A DNA stretch of 51,767 nt. Origin: an uncultured Flavobacteriaceae bacterium. GTDB taxonomy: Bacteria > Bacteroidota > Bacteroidia > Flavobacteriales > Flavobacteriaceae. Where the stretch lies: assembly GCA_913020075.1 (NCBI GenBank), contig CAJWAE010000003.1:1-51767 (forward strand), given 5' to 3'. Position numbers and translations under genes: made by a program. Of this stretch, positions 19,088-28,907 are shown one piece after another (the first letter of the stretch is position 1; each line of letters begins with the position of its first letter). Under the pieces are notes generated by a model. The model worked only from the letters and a program-made list of their open reading frames with translations, was not told the DNA's origin and made no database searches.

Positions 19088-21316
19088 TTATAAATTCCAT
19101 CTTAAACCAGCATAAAGCATCCTTCCAAAAACAGGTGCATATACTTGTGCGGTATCAAAATCAATGCCAAAAGGATCTTCTGTACCAATTATAGGATTAA
19201 TCTGGGAGTAATTACCCAAATTTTCAACTCCTACATAAATTTCAAATTTATCAGTAATCGCCTTTGTTAACTGACTATTCCATAGACCATATGCTTCAGA
19301 AAAAGAACCATTCCCATCACGAGAAGTATTTACTAAACGTTGTTTTCCTAAAGCATGATATGTTAAATCCCATCGCCATTGCCCACCTTTTTCATTCCGT
19401 ATAGTCTCCCATGCTATATTTCCAAAAAAGAGATTTTGAGCTTGTAATGGCCGTTGTAAAAATCCTGATTTATAAGTAGTTTTAACATCATAATTTTTAT
19501 AAGCAAAACGAAGACTTAGTGATTTTATGGGTTCATAATCTATGGCTAATTGAAGACTATTGGCTCGACTTTTTCCGTCTAAATTATAAAATGAAATTTG
19601 TCCTCGTTGTTCCCAATCTACGACAACTTGATCTGTAAATCGGGTTATATAATAATCTGCTGTAATGTCGCCGTTACCTCCCCACAAAGAAAATATTTGT
19701 CGAACACTAAATCCGTAATTCCATGCTTTTTCTGGATTCAACCCATAAATAGATCCACCATTTTGTTCAATAGAAATAACTCGATTAGTTCCGAAAAGTG
19801 TTTGATTTTCAGCAAAAATATTAGCTGCTTTTCGTCCATTCCCAATAGAGGCCCTTAAAATAGTATTCTCTTTAGGTAAATAACGTAAGTGTATTCTTGG
19901 AGTCAAAAAAGTTCCTAATCGATTGTGATTGTCTAATCTTAATCCTCCAACAAATGTGAAATTTTCTAAATTATCGTAGCTGTATTCAAAAAAAGTTCCC
20001 ACAGATCGATCGCTTCGATTAAAATAAAAGCTGTCCACTGTTTCCAAATATTTGTCATATGAAAAATTCACCCCAACTTTAAATTTATTTTTAGTGTTTC
20101 CAATAATGGAATTGAATAATAAATTAGCATAAAAGCTCTCTTGATCAATTTCATATTTTCTAAAACCATAGTAAGCATTTTGTTTGTGATTGCTATACGC
20201 TGATTGAAATCCAAAACTTTGATAAGGTAATTCTGGAAAAACATAACCTATTTTTAAAGAGCCATCTAAACGATCTGTACTAATTTCACTTCCCCAAACA
20301 CTATTTAGATTCTTATCGGTTTTCGGATTAAAACCCAAAGCTCCCAACTGTTTATCGTCTTGCATCCAGCGAATACTTCCAAAGCTAACCCATCCTTTTT
20401 CAGCATTAGTATATTGCCATCTATTTAAAAGGTTGTATTGTTTAGCTATAGGAACATCCAAAAAGAGATCGTTATTTTGATCTTTTTCTTGTGTACGTTG
20501 ATTACCATGAATAAATAAACCGGAACTCCACTTATCATTTAATTTGAAATTACCATGTGCATTAAATTCTTGTCGTCCGTTAGCAGAAGTAAACAAATTC
20601 ATAAACAAAGGTACATCCGAAAAAGGTTTTTTTATTTCTGTATTAATTTGTCCTGCAATACTTTCATATCCATTTACAACACTTCCCATTCCCTTTGTAA
20701 TTTGAATACTTTCAATCCAAGTTCCTGGGGTAAAGGTAAGCCCATAGGCCTGTGAAGCCCCGCGAACCATGGGAATATTTTCTTCAGTGATTAAAAGATA
20801 AGGACTGGTTAAGCCAAGCATTTTAATTTGTTTAGTTCCAGTCAGTGCATCTGAAAAATTAACATCAATAGAAGGATTTGTTTCAAAACTTTCTGAAAGA
20901 TTACAGCATGCGGCTTTTAACAATTCTGCGCTATTTATATTGTAAATGTTTTGAGCCTCCAAATAAGATTTTTGAATTGCTTTTCTTTTTTGAGTAATTA
21001 TGATTTCATCCAATGCTTCAAAAGAATTGGCAGTAAGATAATGTACTAAATTTATGTTTTTTGTAACAATTAGTGTGTCTGTCTGATGTCCAATGTAGCT
21101 AAAGATTAATTTTTTGCCTAACCCCAAAAAAGGCAATTCAAATTTTCCTTCTTGATCTGAAACTGTCCCTGTTTGAGTATTAATCCAATAAATACTTGCT
21201 CCTTCAAGTAAGGTCTTTTTATTTTGATCCATTGAAAAAAGTATTCCTTCAAGAGTTCCTTGGGCATTTGAAAATAGGCAGTATAGGCCTAATAATATGG
21301 AAATGTATATTTTCAT
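19088..21316 (-). CDS. TonB-dependent outer-membrane receptor with N-terminal carboxypeptidase-like domain
   Basis: 742 aa; signal peptide, beta-sandwich segment, plug-like region and many aromatic beta-strands ending RMLYAGLRWNL. Confidence 0.92.
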   Translation of the reverse strand: MKIYISILLGLYCLFSNAQGTLEGILFSMDQNKKTLLEGASIYWINTQTGTVSDQEGKFELPFLGLGKKLIFSYIGHQTDTLIVTKNINLVHYLTANSFEALDEIIITQKRKAIQKSYLEAQNIYNINSAELLKAACCNLSESFETNPSIDVNFSDALTGTKQIKMLGLTSPYLLITEENIPMVRGASQAYGLTFTPGTWIESIQITKGMGSVVNGYESIAGQINTEIKKPFSDVPLFMNLFTSANGRQEFNAHGNFKLNDKWSSGLFIHGNQRTQEKDQNNDLFLDVPIAKQYNLLNRWQYTNAEKGWVSFGSIRWMQDDKQLGALGFNPKTDKNLNSVWGSEISTDRLDGSLKIGYVFPELPYQSFGFQSAYSNHKQNAYYGFRKYEIDQESFYANLLFNSIIGNTKNKFKVGVNFSYDKYLETVDSFYFNRSDRSVGTFFEYSYDNLENFTFVGGLRLDNHNRLGTFLTPRIHLRYLPKENTILRASIGNGRKAANIFAENQTLFGTNRVISIEQNGGSIYGLNPEKAWNYGFSVRQIFSLWGGNGDITADYYITRFTDQVVVDWEQRGQISFYNLDGKSRANSLQLAIDYEPIKSLSLRFAYKNYDVKTTYKSGFLQRPLQAQNLFFGNIAWETIRNEKGGQWRWDLTYHALGKQRLVNTSRDGNGSFSEAYGLWNSQLTKAITDKFEIYVGVENLGNYSQINPIIGTEDPFGIDFDTAQVYAPVFGRMLYAGLRWNL

Positions 21317-21366
21317 TATTAATTTTTTTTAAGTTAGCACTTGGTTAAATAATTAAAAACAAGACA

Positions 21367-21786
21367 CTAGCCATAAAAAACGAAACAGTTATTAAGTAAT
21401 AAAATATTGTTTTTATTTGGAGGAGGGGGGTTCCAATTTACAGACTCTGATGGGTTAGGCACATCCATCAAATACCTTTTTGAAGTAATTAGGAGAGTCC
21501 CATCATTATAAACTTTGTAAGAATTTACAAAGTTAACTTCTATTTTTTGTGGCTCCTGATTTTGAAAGAGCAGAATGGTATCTCTACAGCATGGAGTTTT
21601 AGCAATAGATGTTTTGAGAGGAATTTCTTTTTTCTTAACCATTTTCATTCCACAATCAGATGGATTGTGAGCCATTGAAATGAAAGCTATCTTATGTTCA
21701 CAATAATGAACATTTAAGGCAAAGCCAGTCCTAGTTCCTAGGATCAACAATGCTAAAAAAAGACTTGTTAAGTTCTTCATTTTCAT
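21367..21786 (-). CDS. HYC_CC_PP-type small secreted protein
   Basis: MKMKNLTSLFLALLILGTRTGFALNVHYCEHK...KTPCCRDT...NWNPPPPNK contains the diagnostic HYC, CC and PP elements. Confidence 0.85.
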   Translation of the reverse strand: MKMKNLTSLFLALLILGTRTGFALNVHYCEHKIAFISMAHNPSDCGMKMVKKKEIPLKTSIAKTPCCRDTILLFQNQEPQKIEVNFVNSYKVYNDGTLLITSKRYLMDVPNPSESVNWNPPPPNKNNILLLNNCFVFYG

Positions 21787-21803
21787 TGTGTAAAGATAGA
21801 TTA

Positions 21804-22523
21804 TTATATTATATATCCAACCAAGAGGATACAAGCCATCGATATCATAATTCCATTTTCAATAAGTGTTGCTTCAGTCATCGGAAGCTTAAGTGCCGTA
21901 CCCAAACATGCGCATTCAATTATAGATTTTTTAAGAATTGCTTGTAGAACTCCAAAAGTCGTAATTGATAGAATTGAAAGAGTTATTATCAAAACAATAG
22001 GTAATTTCCATTCTAGCAAAAAAGCAATTCCTAAAGCTGTTTCAATAAATGGATATATTTTAGCATAAGTCATACTTCGTTTTGCTAAAGGATCATAAAG
22101 GGAAAAAGATCTTGGAAACCCACTATAATCGAGATATTTAAAAAAACTAAACGTCACAAAAAACAATCCCATAAAAAAATGCATGCTCTCTTGAATAGAA
22201 GCATCCGTGATGCTTCTCAAAAAAAGAGTTCCTGAAATGATATAAACAAAAATCAAGAACAGAGGAAATAATGATTTCCATTTATTTTGAAATTTGGAAT
22301 TAGCCAAAGAAGATTTAATTGGAGCTTTTCTTAAAGTGTATTTGGCCCCTAAAACTTGTCTAATTTCGTTAACTTCAATCTCTGTTTCCGATTGAACCAG
22401 AGCTTCTTCTTTGTCTAAAAAAACAGACACAGAATTTACTTTTTTAAGAGAATTTATTTTTTCATGAACGCTCTTGCGACAATTTTCACAGGTCATTCCT
22501 AAAATATAATAACGTTGTTGCAT
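21804..22523 (-). CDS. HMA domain fused to a MauE/DoxX-like membrane protein
   Basis: N-terminal YILGMTCENCRKSVHEKINSL; C-terminal four-TM region with YPFIETALGIAFLLEWK and IIECACLGTALKLP. Confidence 0.85.
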   Translation of the reverse strand: MQQRYYILGMTCENCRKSVHEKINSLKKVNSVSVFLDKEEALVQSETEIEVNEIRQVLGAKYTLRKAPIKSSLANSKFQNKWKSLFPLFLIFVYIISGTLFLRSITDASIQESMHFFMGLFFVTFSFFKYLDYSGFPRSFSLYDPLAKRSMTYAKIYPFIETALGIAFLLEWKLPIVLIITLSILSITTFGVLQAILKKSIIECACLGTALKLPMTEATLIENGIMISMACILLVGYII

Positions 22524-22655
22524 GTTAGGTTAAATGATTCCTTTTGATGCTTAAAAAATATTTTACACTTAAAACTATTGTTAAACAACAAATTATATTG
22601 TAAAAGTAATCCTTATTATAATATTTAATTGACATAATATGTACTTTTACAGTAT

Positions 22656-23141
22656 ATGCTCAAAGAACGTTTTTCAATAATATTAGATGAAATAACTCAA
22701 GACCTTCTGACTTCAAAAAAATCAGCAGAAGAAGGCCTAATTCATATCTGTGAATTATTGAAAAAACATTTTGACCATTATGACTGGGTTGGTTTTTATT
22801 TTGCTCAATTTGAAACCAAAACCCTTCATTTAAAAGCCTTTGCAGGAATACCTACGGATCATATCATAATTCCTTTCGGTAAAGGAATATGTGGACAAGT
22901 AGCCATTTCAAATGAAAATTTTATCGTTTCAGATGTTAAATCTCAAAAAAATTATATTTCATGTAGTATTGATGTTCGTTCTGAAATTGTAATACCACTT
23001 TTTTTCGAAGGCAAGAACATAGGTCAAATTGATGTTGACTCAAATCAAATAAACTCTTTTACTGAAAAAGACGTACAACTTTTAAAAAAGATCTGTTCAC
23101 TGGTTTCCGAAAACTACGGATCTTCTCTTTTATACTTATAA
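22656..23141 (+). CDS. GAF domain protein (free Met-R-sulfoxide reductase-like)
   Basis: WVGFYFAQ...IPFGKGICGQVA...YISCSIDVRSEIVIPLFFEGKNIGQIDVDS. Confidence 0.85.
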   Translation: MLKERFSIILDEITQDLLTSKKSAEEGLIHICELLKKHFDHYDWVGFYFAQFETKTLHLKAFAGIPTDHIIIPFGKGICGQVAISNENFIVSDVKSQKNYISCSIDVRSEIVIPLFFEGKNIGQIDVDSNQINSFTEKDVQLLKKICSLVSENYGSSLLYL

Positions 23142-23147
23142 ATTACT

Positions 23148-24671
23148 ATGAATTCAAAAAAAATTGCCTCCGCCCTTATTTCTGTTTTTGATAAGACCGA
23201 ATTAGAGCCACTTATAGAAACGCTTGTTGCTCATGGAGTCAAATTATACTCTACGGGAGGTACTGAAGCTTTTATTCGAGGGTTAGGATATGAAGTTACT
23301 GCAGTTGAAAATTTAACTGGCTACCCATCAATATTAGGTGGAAGAGTAAAAACACTTCATCCCAAGGTGTTCGGTGGAATTTTAAATCGTTCTTCTGTTG
23401 AATCTGATAAAAGTGAATTAAAGCGATATGAAATACCTTCTTTAGATCTTGTAATAGTTGATTTATATCCTTTTGAGAAAACTGTAGCAGGAAATGCTAC
23501 TGAAATTGAAATCATTGAAAAAATTGATATTGGAGGAATTGCTTTAATTCGAGCTGCAGCTAAAAATTTTAATGATGTTTTCTGTATTTCAAATAAAGAC
23601 GACTACCAATCTTTTATACAAATATATAACGAAGCAAAAGGAGCTCCCTCATTAGAAAAACGTAAAGATTTTGCCGTAAAAGCATTTCATACATCTTCTC
23701 ATTATGATAGTACAATTTTTAACCATTTCAATAAAAAAGAAGCTGTGCTAAAACTCAGTGTTGGAGAGCCTAAACTATTAAGGTACGGCGAAAATCCACA
23801 TCAGGAAGGAAGCTTTTTTGGAGCATTAGATGAGTTTCTTGAGCATATTCATGGAAAAGCAATTTCCTATAATAACTTGCTAGATATTGATGCTGCAGTA
23901 AATTTAATGTTAGAGTTTTACGATGGAAAACCCACTTTTGGAATTTTAAAGCATAATAACGCTTGTGGATTTGCGATTCGAGATACACTTTTAATGGCTT
24001 ATAAAGATGCACTTGCTGGAGATCCAATTTCAGCATTTGGTGGGGTTTTAATTTGTAATAAGAAAATTGATATTAATACTGCACGTGAAATTCATTCGCT
24101 TTTCTGCGAAGTGGTAATTGCTCCAGCATATGATTCTGAGGCATTAACTCTACTTAAATTAAAGAAAAAGAGAATAATATTAATTCAAAAAGATGCCAAA
24201 CTGCCAAATCAAACTTTAAGAACATGTTTAAATGGTGTTTTAGTTCAAGATAAAGATTCCAAAACAGATCAGATTGAAGACTTAAGGACAGCAACAAAAT
24301 TAAACCCTACAGAAAACCAAACTGAAGATTTATTATTTGCCTCTAAGATTTGTAAACATACTAAATCAAACGCCATAGTCTTAGCTAGAAACAGACAACT
24401 TATAGCCTCAGGCACTGGTCAAACTTCTCGTATAGATGCATTAAATCAAGCAATCAACAAAGCCAAAAATTTTGGGTTTGACCTTTCTGATTCTGTAATG
24501 GCAAGTGATGCTTTTTTCCCTTTTCCTGATTGTGTAGAGATTGCAGATCAAGCTGGAGTTAAAGCAATTATTCAACCTGGTGGATCTATTAAAGATAACT
24601 TGTCAATAGATTACTGTAATACTCATAAAATAGCAATGGTTTTATCAGGAGTACGTCATTTCAAACATTAA
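23148..24671 (+). CDS. purH: Bifunctional AICAR transformylase/IMP cyclohydrolase
   Basis: ALISVFDKTELEPLIETL...YSTGGTEAFI...GGRVKTLHPKVFGGIL...LRYGENPHQ...DAFFPFPDCVEIADQAGVKAIIQPGGS. Confidence 0.98.
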   Translation: MNSKKIASALISVFDKTELEPLIETLVAHGVKLYSTGGTEAFIRGLGYEVTAVENLTGYPSILGGRVKTLHPKVFGGILNRSSVESDKSELKRYEIPSLDLVIVDLYPFEKTVAGNATEIEIIEKIDIGGIALIRAAAKNFNDVFCISNKDDYQSFIQIYNEAKGAPSLEKRKDFAVKAFHTSSHYDSTIFNHFNKKEAVLKLSVGEPKLLRYGENPHQEGSFFGALDEFLEHIHGKAISYNNLLDIDAAVNLMLEFYDGKPTFGILKHNNACGFAIRDTLLMAYKDALAGDPISAFGGVLICNKKIDINTAREIHSLFCEVVIAPAYDSEALTLLKLKKKRIILIQKDAKLPNQTLRTCLNGVLVQDKDSKTDQIEDLRTATKLNPTENQTEDLLFASKICKHTKSNAIVLARNRQLIASGTGQTSRIDALNQAINKAKNFGFDLSDSVMASDAFFPFPDCVEIADQAGVKAIIQPGGSIKDNLSIDYCNTHKIAMVLSGVRHFKH

Positions 24672-24700
24672 TTCATAATTTTACCTTACAAACAAAAAAA

Positions 24701-25720
24701 ATGGGATTTTTTACAGAAGAAATAGCGATCGATTTAGGAACAGCAAACACCTTGATAATTCATAATGATAAAGTTGTGGTTAATAGCCCTTCAATAGTTG
24801 CTATTGACAGAAGAACTGATAAAGTAATTGCAATAGGACAAGAGGCGAGTATGATGCAAGGAAAAACGCATGAACATATTAAGACTGTTCGTCCACTGAA
24901 AGATGGAGTAATTGCAGACTTTAATGCTTCAGAACAAATGATTAATTACCTGATAAGAAGTATTCCTGGTTTAAATAGACGTTTTTTTTCTCCTGCATTA
25001 CGAATAGTAATATGTATCCCGTCTGGTATTACAGAAGTTGAAATGAGAGCAGTAAAAGAATCTGCTGAACGAGTAAATGGTAAGGAAGTTTATCTGATTC
25101 ACGAACCTATGGCTGCTGCAATTGGAATTGGAATCGATATTATGCAGCCAAAAGGAAATATGATTGTAGATATTGGAGGTGGAACTACTGAAATCGCCAT
25201 TATTGCACTTTCAGGAATTGTATGTGATAAGTCCATTAAAATTGCAGGTGATGTTTTTACCAGCGATATAATAAATTACATGCGAAATAAGCACAACCTC
25301 TATATTGGTGAACGTACTGCTGAAAAAATAAAAGTTCTTGTTGGAAGTGTCATGGAGGAATTAGAAAATCCTCCAGATGAAATGTCTGTTCAAGGAAGAG
25401 ATTTATTGTCTGGAAAACCTAAGCAAGTAATAATAAATCATAGTGAAATTGCTTCAGCTTTAGATAAATCTGTTATTCGAATAGAAGATGCTATTATGGA
25501 AGCTTTATCACAAACTCCTCCTGAATTAGCTGCTGATATATATAATACAGGTATTTATCTTGCGGGCGGAGGTGCTCTTTTAAGGGGTTTAGACAAAAGA
25601 CTTTCTCAAAAAACAGATCTTCCTATTTATGTGGCTGAGGACCCATTACAAGCAGTTGTTCGGGGAACGGGGATTGCACTAAAAAATATTGAGCGATTTA
25701 AAGCCGTATTGATTAAATAA
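24701..25720 (+). CDS. mreB: Rod shape-determining protein MreB
   Basis: EEIAIDLGTANTLI, VCIPSGITEVEMRAVKESAE, DIGGGTTEIAIIALSGIV. Confidence 0.98.
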   Translation: MGFFTEEIAIDLGTANTLIIHNDKVVVNSPSIVAIDRRTDKVIAIGQEASMMQGKTHEHIKTVRPLKDGVIADFNASEQMINYLIRSIPGLNRRFFSPALRIVICIPSGITEVEMRAVKESAERVNGKEVYLIHEPMAAAIGIGIDIMQPKGNMIVDIGGGTTEIAIIALSGIVCDKSIKIAGDVFTSDIINYMRNKHNLYIGERTAEKIKVLVGSVMEELENPPDEMSVQGRDLLSGKPKQVIINHSEIASALDKSVIRIEDAIMEALSQTPPELAADIYNTGIYLAGGGALLRGLDKRLSQKTDLPIYVAEDPLQAVVRGTGIALKNIERFKAVLIK

Positions 25721-25726
25721 ATTAAT

Positions 25727-26548
25727 ATGCAGCTAGTTATTAATACGCTTCTAAGGTTTAGAAATTCTATTCTATATTTAATTCTATTAGGAATTTCACT
25801 TTTATTTTTAAGTAACAAAAGTGATTTTCATCAATATAAACTTGAAAAATACGGTTTATATTTATCTGGAGGAATTTATAATTTTTTTAGTGATATTAGT
25901 GATTATTTTGATCTTAAAAAAGTTAATTTAAGACTCAGCAAAGAAAATTCAACTTTGAAATTTTTAGAACTTAAATCTCAGGCTTTACCATTATATAAAG
26001 ATAAAATCATAAAAGCAGGAAGATTCCCTTTTCAAGTAAAAACAGTTAAGATAATTAAGAATAGTTTTCAAAACCAAAGAAATTATCTAATTCTAGACCA
26101 AGGAAGCAAAATTGGAATTCGACCAGAGATGGCAGTTATTTCTTCTCAGGGAATTTTAGGTATTGTAAAATCTGTTTCTGAGCACTATTCAAGTATTATT
26201 TCTGTTTTACATTTAGACTTAAAAATTAATGTGAGATTGAAAAATAAATCTGCCTTTGGATCACTTGTATGGAAAGGAAAAGATCCAAAAAAATTTAGTT
26301 TAGAAGATATTATTTTGAGTTCAGATGTTAAGGTTGGTGATACACTTATTACTGGGGGAATGTCTTCCTACTTTCCATTAGGTATACCTGTTGGTCAAAT
26401 TTCAAAAGTTGAGACTTCATCTGAAAACGGTTATTTCAAAATATCAGTTGAATTGTTTAAAGACCCTTCTCAAGTGAATTATGCATATGTCATAGAAAAT
26501 CAAGACATTGAAGAACTTAAGAAATTAAAATTAGGTGTTTCTCAATGA
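25727..26548 (+). CDS. mreC: Rod shape-determining protein MreC
   Basis: Position between mreB and mreD; N-terminal TM and coiled coil, beta domain with LILDQGSKIGIRPEMAVISSQGILGIV. Confidence 0.95.
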   Translation: MQLVINTLLRFRNSILYLILLGISLLFLSNKSDFHQYKLEKYGLYLSGGIYNFFSDISDYFDLKKVNLRLSKENSTLKFLELKSQALPLYKDKIIKAGRFPFQVKTVKIIKNSFQNQRNYLILDQGSKIGIRPEMAVISSQGILGIVKSVSEHYSSIISVLHLDLKINVRLKNKSAFGSLVWKGKDPKKFSLEDIILSSDVKVGDTLITGGMSSYFPLGIPVGQISKVETSSENGYFKISVELFKDPSQVNYAYVIENQDIEELKKLKLGVSQ

Positions 26549-27048
26549 ACTCATATATATTAAAAACAGTTGTTTTTTTCCTTAGCCTTGTGGTTTTACA
26601 GGTTTTTATTTTTAATCATATAAATTTTTTAGGAGGAATAAATCCAATGTTATATCTACTATTTTTAATCAATTTTCGCTTTGATCAAGATCAAACTTTT
26701 TTTATACTATTGGGTTTTTTGCTAGGATTCTCAATTGACTTACTGTCACAAACTGGAGGAGCGCATACTATAGCAGCATTATCAATTAGTTTTTTGAGAC
26801 CTTTTATTATAAGGTATTCTTTTGGAGTAATTGCTGAAACACCAAAAAGCTTTCAAAGCAGCCCAAAAACATTAAATCGGCTAGTATTTTTATTTTTCAC
26901 AATAAGTATTCACCATTTAATTTATTTTATTTTTGTCTACTTCAGTTGGGATGCTCTATCTCTTATTCTAAAGAATACTTTTCTGTCCTCTATATTTTCT
27001 CTAATTTTAGTAATATTAATAAATAGTTTATATCGAACTAAGCAATGA
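26545..27048 (+). CDS. mreD: Rod shape-determining membrane protein MreD
   Basis: Multi-TM 167 aa, FLLGFSIDLLSQTGGAHTIA; overlaps mreC. Confidence 0.92.
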   Translation: MNSYILKTVVFFLSLVVLQVFIFNHINFLGGINPMLYLLFLINFRFDQDQTFFILLGFLLGFSIDLLSQTGGAHTIAALSISFLRPFIIRYSFGVIAETPKSFQSSPKTLNRLVFLFFTISIHHLIYFIFVYFSWDALSLILKNTFLSSIFSLILVILINSLYRTKQ

Positions 27049-28907
27049 TTAAAAAGATAACCTTATTGATTTTTACAGTAGGATGTTCTCTTTTATTTAT
27101 CTTTCAATTAATAAATTTGCAATTATTTAGTCCCGACTACTTAGAGCTTTCTAATAATAATGCAATAGAAAAAAGACCCATTTATCCAAATAGGGGAATG
27201 ATATATGATAGAAACGGTGTATTAATCGTAACAAACCAACCTGTTTACGACCTTATGGTTATACCTGAAAATCTCATCTCTTTTGACACGTTAGAGTTGA
27301 CTTCTTTTTTAAACATTTCTAAAAAAGATCTCAAGAAACAATTAAAAAAAGCCAAACGTTTTTCACATAAATTGCCCTCTGTGGTAATTCGACAAATATC
27401 TAAGGAAGAACGCGCATCATTTCAAGAAAAGATGTGGAAGTATCCTAGCTTTTACTTTCAAAAAAAATCAGTTAGAGACTATTTGATTCCTACTGCTTCA
27501 AACATTTTGGGCTACACCAGTGAAGTTAATGAAAGTGAACTAAAAAATAAAACTGATTATGATATAGGTGAGATGATTGGTCGACAGGGGATTGAAAAGG
27601 CTTACGAAAAAAAATTACGAGGGGAAAAAGGAGTTTCTTTTTTTCAAAAAGATCGTTTTAATCGAATAATTGGTCCTTATGAAGATAATACGTTTGATAA
27701 AAACCCTGTAATCTCTGATAATTTAAATCTAACTATAGACGTGCTTTTACAACTATATGGAGAGTCATTATTTGCAAACAAAAGAGGAGGTATTGTTGCA
27801 ATAGAACCGAGTTCTGGGGAAGTTCTTGCACTAGTCTCTGCTCCTAATTATAATCCGAACTTACTTATAGGAAGAGAACGTTCAAATAATTTTAAAATAC
27901 TAGTTAATGACACTGTTGCAAAACCTCTTTTTGATCGCGCTCTTCAGGCGGAATATTCTCCTGGCTCACCTTTTAAAACACTCAACGCGCTTATTGGTCT
28001 TCAGGAAAAAGTAATTACTCCTGAGACTATTTTTACTTGTAATAAAGGGTTCTCATATGCGCGAGGTGCTTTCATGAAATGCCATTGTCCTGTTGGAACA
28101 AAAAATAAACTTATTAGAAGTATTTATAATTCATGTAATAGTTATTTTGGGAAAACATATTCTAAAATTATTGAAAGTGCTTCTAGTTCAGCTGAAGGTT
28201 TAGATCGATGGAAAACTCATTTAGAAAAATTTGGATTAGGTAATTATCTTGGCTATGATTTACCAATCGGAAAAAAGGGGTTTATCCCTTCAAGTACTTA
28301 TTATGATAATTGGTATAAAAAAGGAGGTTGGAAATCTAGCACTACAATATCCAATGCAATTGGACAAGGAGAGATCTTGACTACCCCAATTCAAATGGCG
28401 AATTTTACTGCAACCATTGCCAATCGGGGATATTTTTTTAAACCACACTTTACTAAACCTAAATCTCAGAAAATAAGAGATTCTCTATATCCTAAAAACT
28501 ATACTTTGATAGAACCACAACATTTTGAAACTGTCATTGAAGGAATGCATCAAGTCGTTGAGAGGGGAACAGCACGTATTGCGAAAATTAAAGGTATTGC
28601 AGTTTCCGGAAAAACTGGGACTGCCGAAAACTTTATTCGTTTAAATAATAAAAAAACACAATTGACAGATCATTCTATTTTTGTGGCTTTTGCGCCAAAA
28701 GAAAATCCTAAAATTGCAATTGCTGTCTTTGTAGAAAATGGCTATTGGGGTTCTCGATGGGCTGCTCCAATTGCTAGTTTAATGATTGAAAAATACTTGA
28801 CCAGAAAGGTTAAAAGATCATGGCTTGAAAAACGAATGTTGGAAGGCAGCTTAATAGATGAGTATGCCAAACCACTTTCAGGAAATTCTTTTAAGATTAA
28901 TGAATAA
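27045..28907 (+). CDS. mrdA: Penicillin-binding protein 2
   Basis: IYPNRGMIYDRNGVLIVTNQPVYDL; transpeptidase motifs EYSPGSPFKT, SCNS-like (YNSCNSYFG), SGKTGTAEN. Confidence 0.97.
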   Translation: MIKKITLLIFTVGCSLLFIFQLINLQLFSPDYLELSNNNAIEKRPIYPNRGMIYDRNGVLIVTNQPVYDLMVIPENLISFDTLELTSFLNISKKDLKKQLKKAKRFSHKLPSVVIRQISKEERASFQEKMWKYPSFYFQKKSVRDYLIPTASNILGYTSEVNESELKNKTDYDIGEMIGRQGIEKAYEKKLRGEKGVSFFQKDRFNRIIGPYEDNTFDKNPVISDNLNLTIDVLLQLYGESLFANKRGGIVAIEPSSGEVLALVSAPNYNPNLLIGRERSNNFKILVNDTVAKPLFDRALQAEYSPGSPFKTLNALIGLQEKVITPETIFTCNKGFSYARGAFMKCHCPVGTKNKLIRSIYNSCNSYFGKTYSKIIESASSSAEGLDRWKTHLEKFGLGNYLGYDLPIGKKGFIPSSTYYDNWYKKGGWKSSTTISNAIGQGEILTTPIQMANFTATIANRGYFFKPHFTKPKSQKIRDSLYPKNYTLIEPQHFETVIEGMHQVVERGTARIAKIKGIAVSGKTGTAENFIRLNNKKTQLTDHSIFVAFAPKENPKIAIAVFVENGYWGSRWAAPIASLMIEKYLTRKVKRSWLEKRMLEGSLIDEYAKPLSGNSFKINE

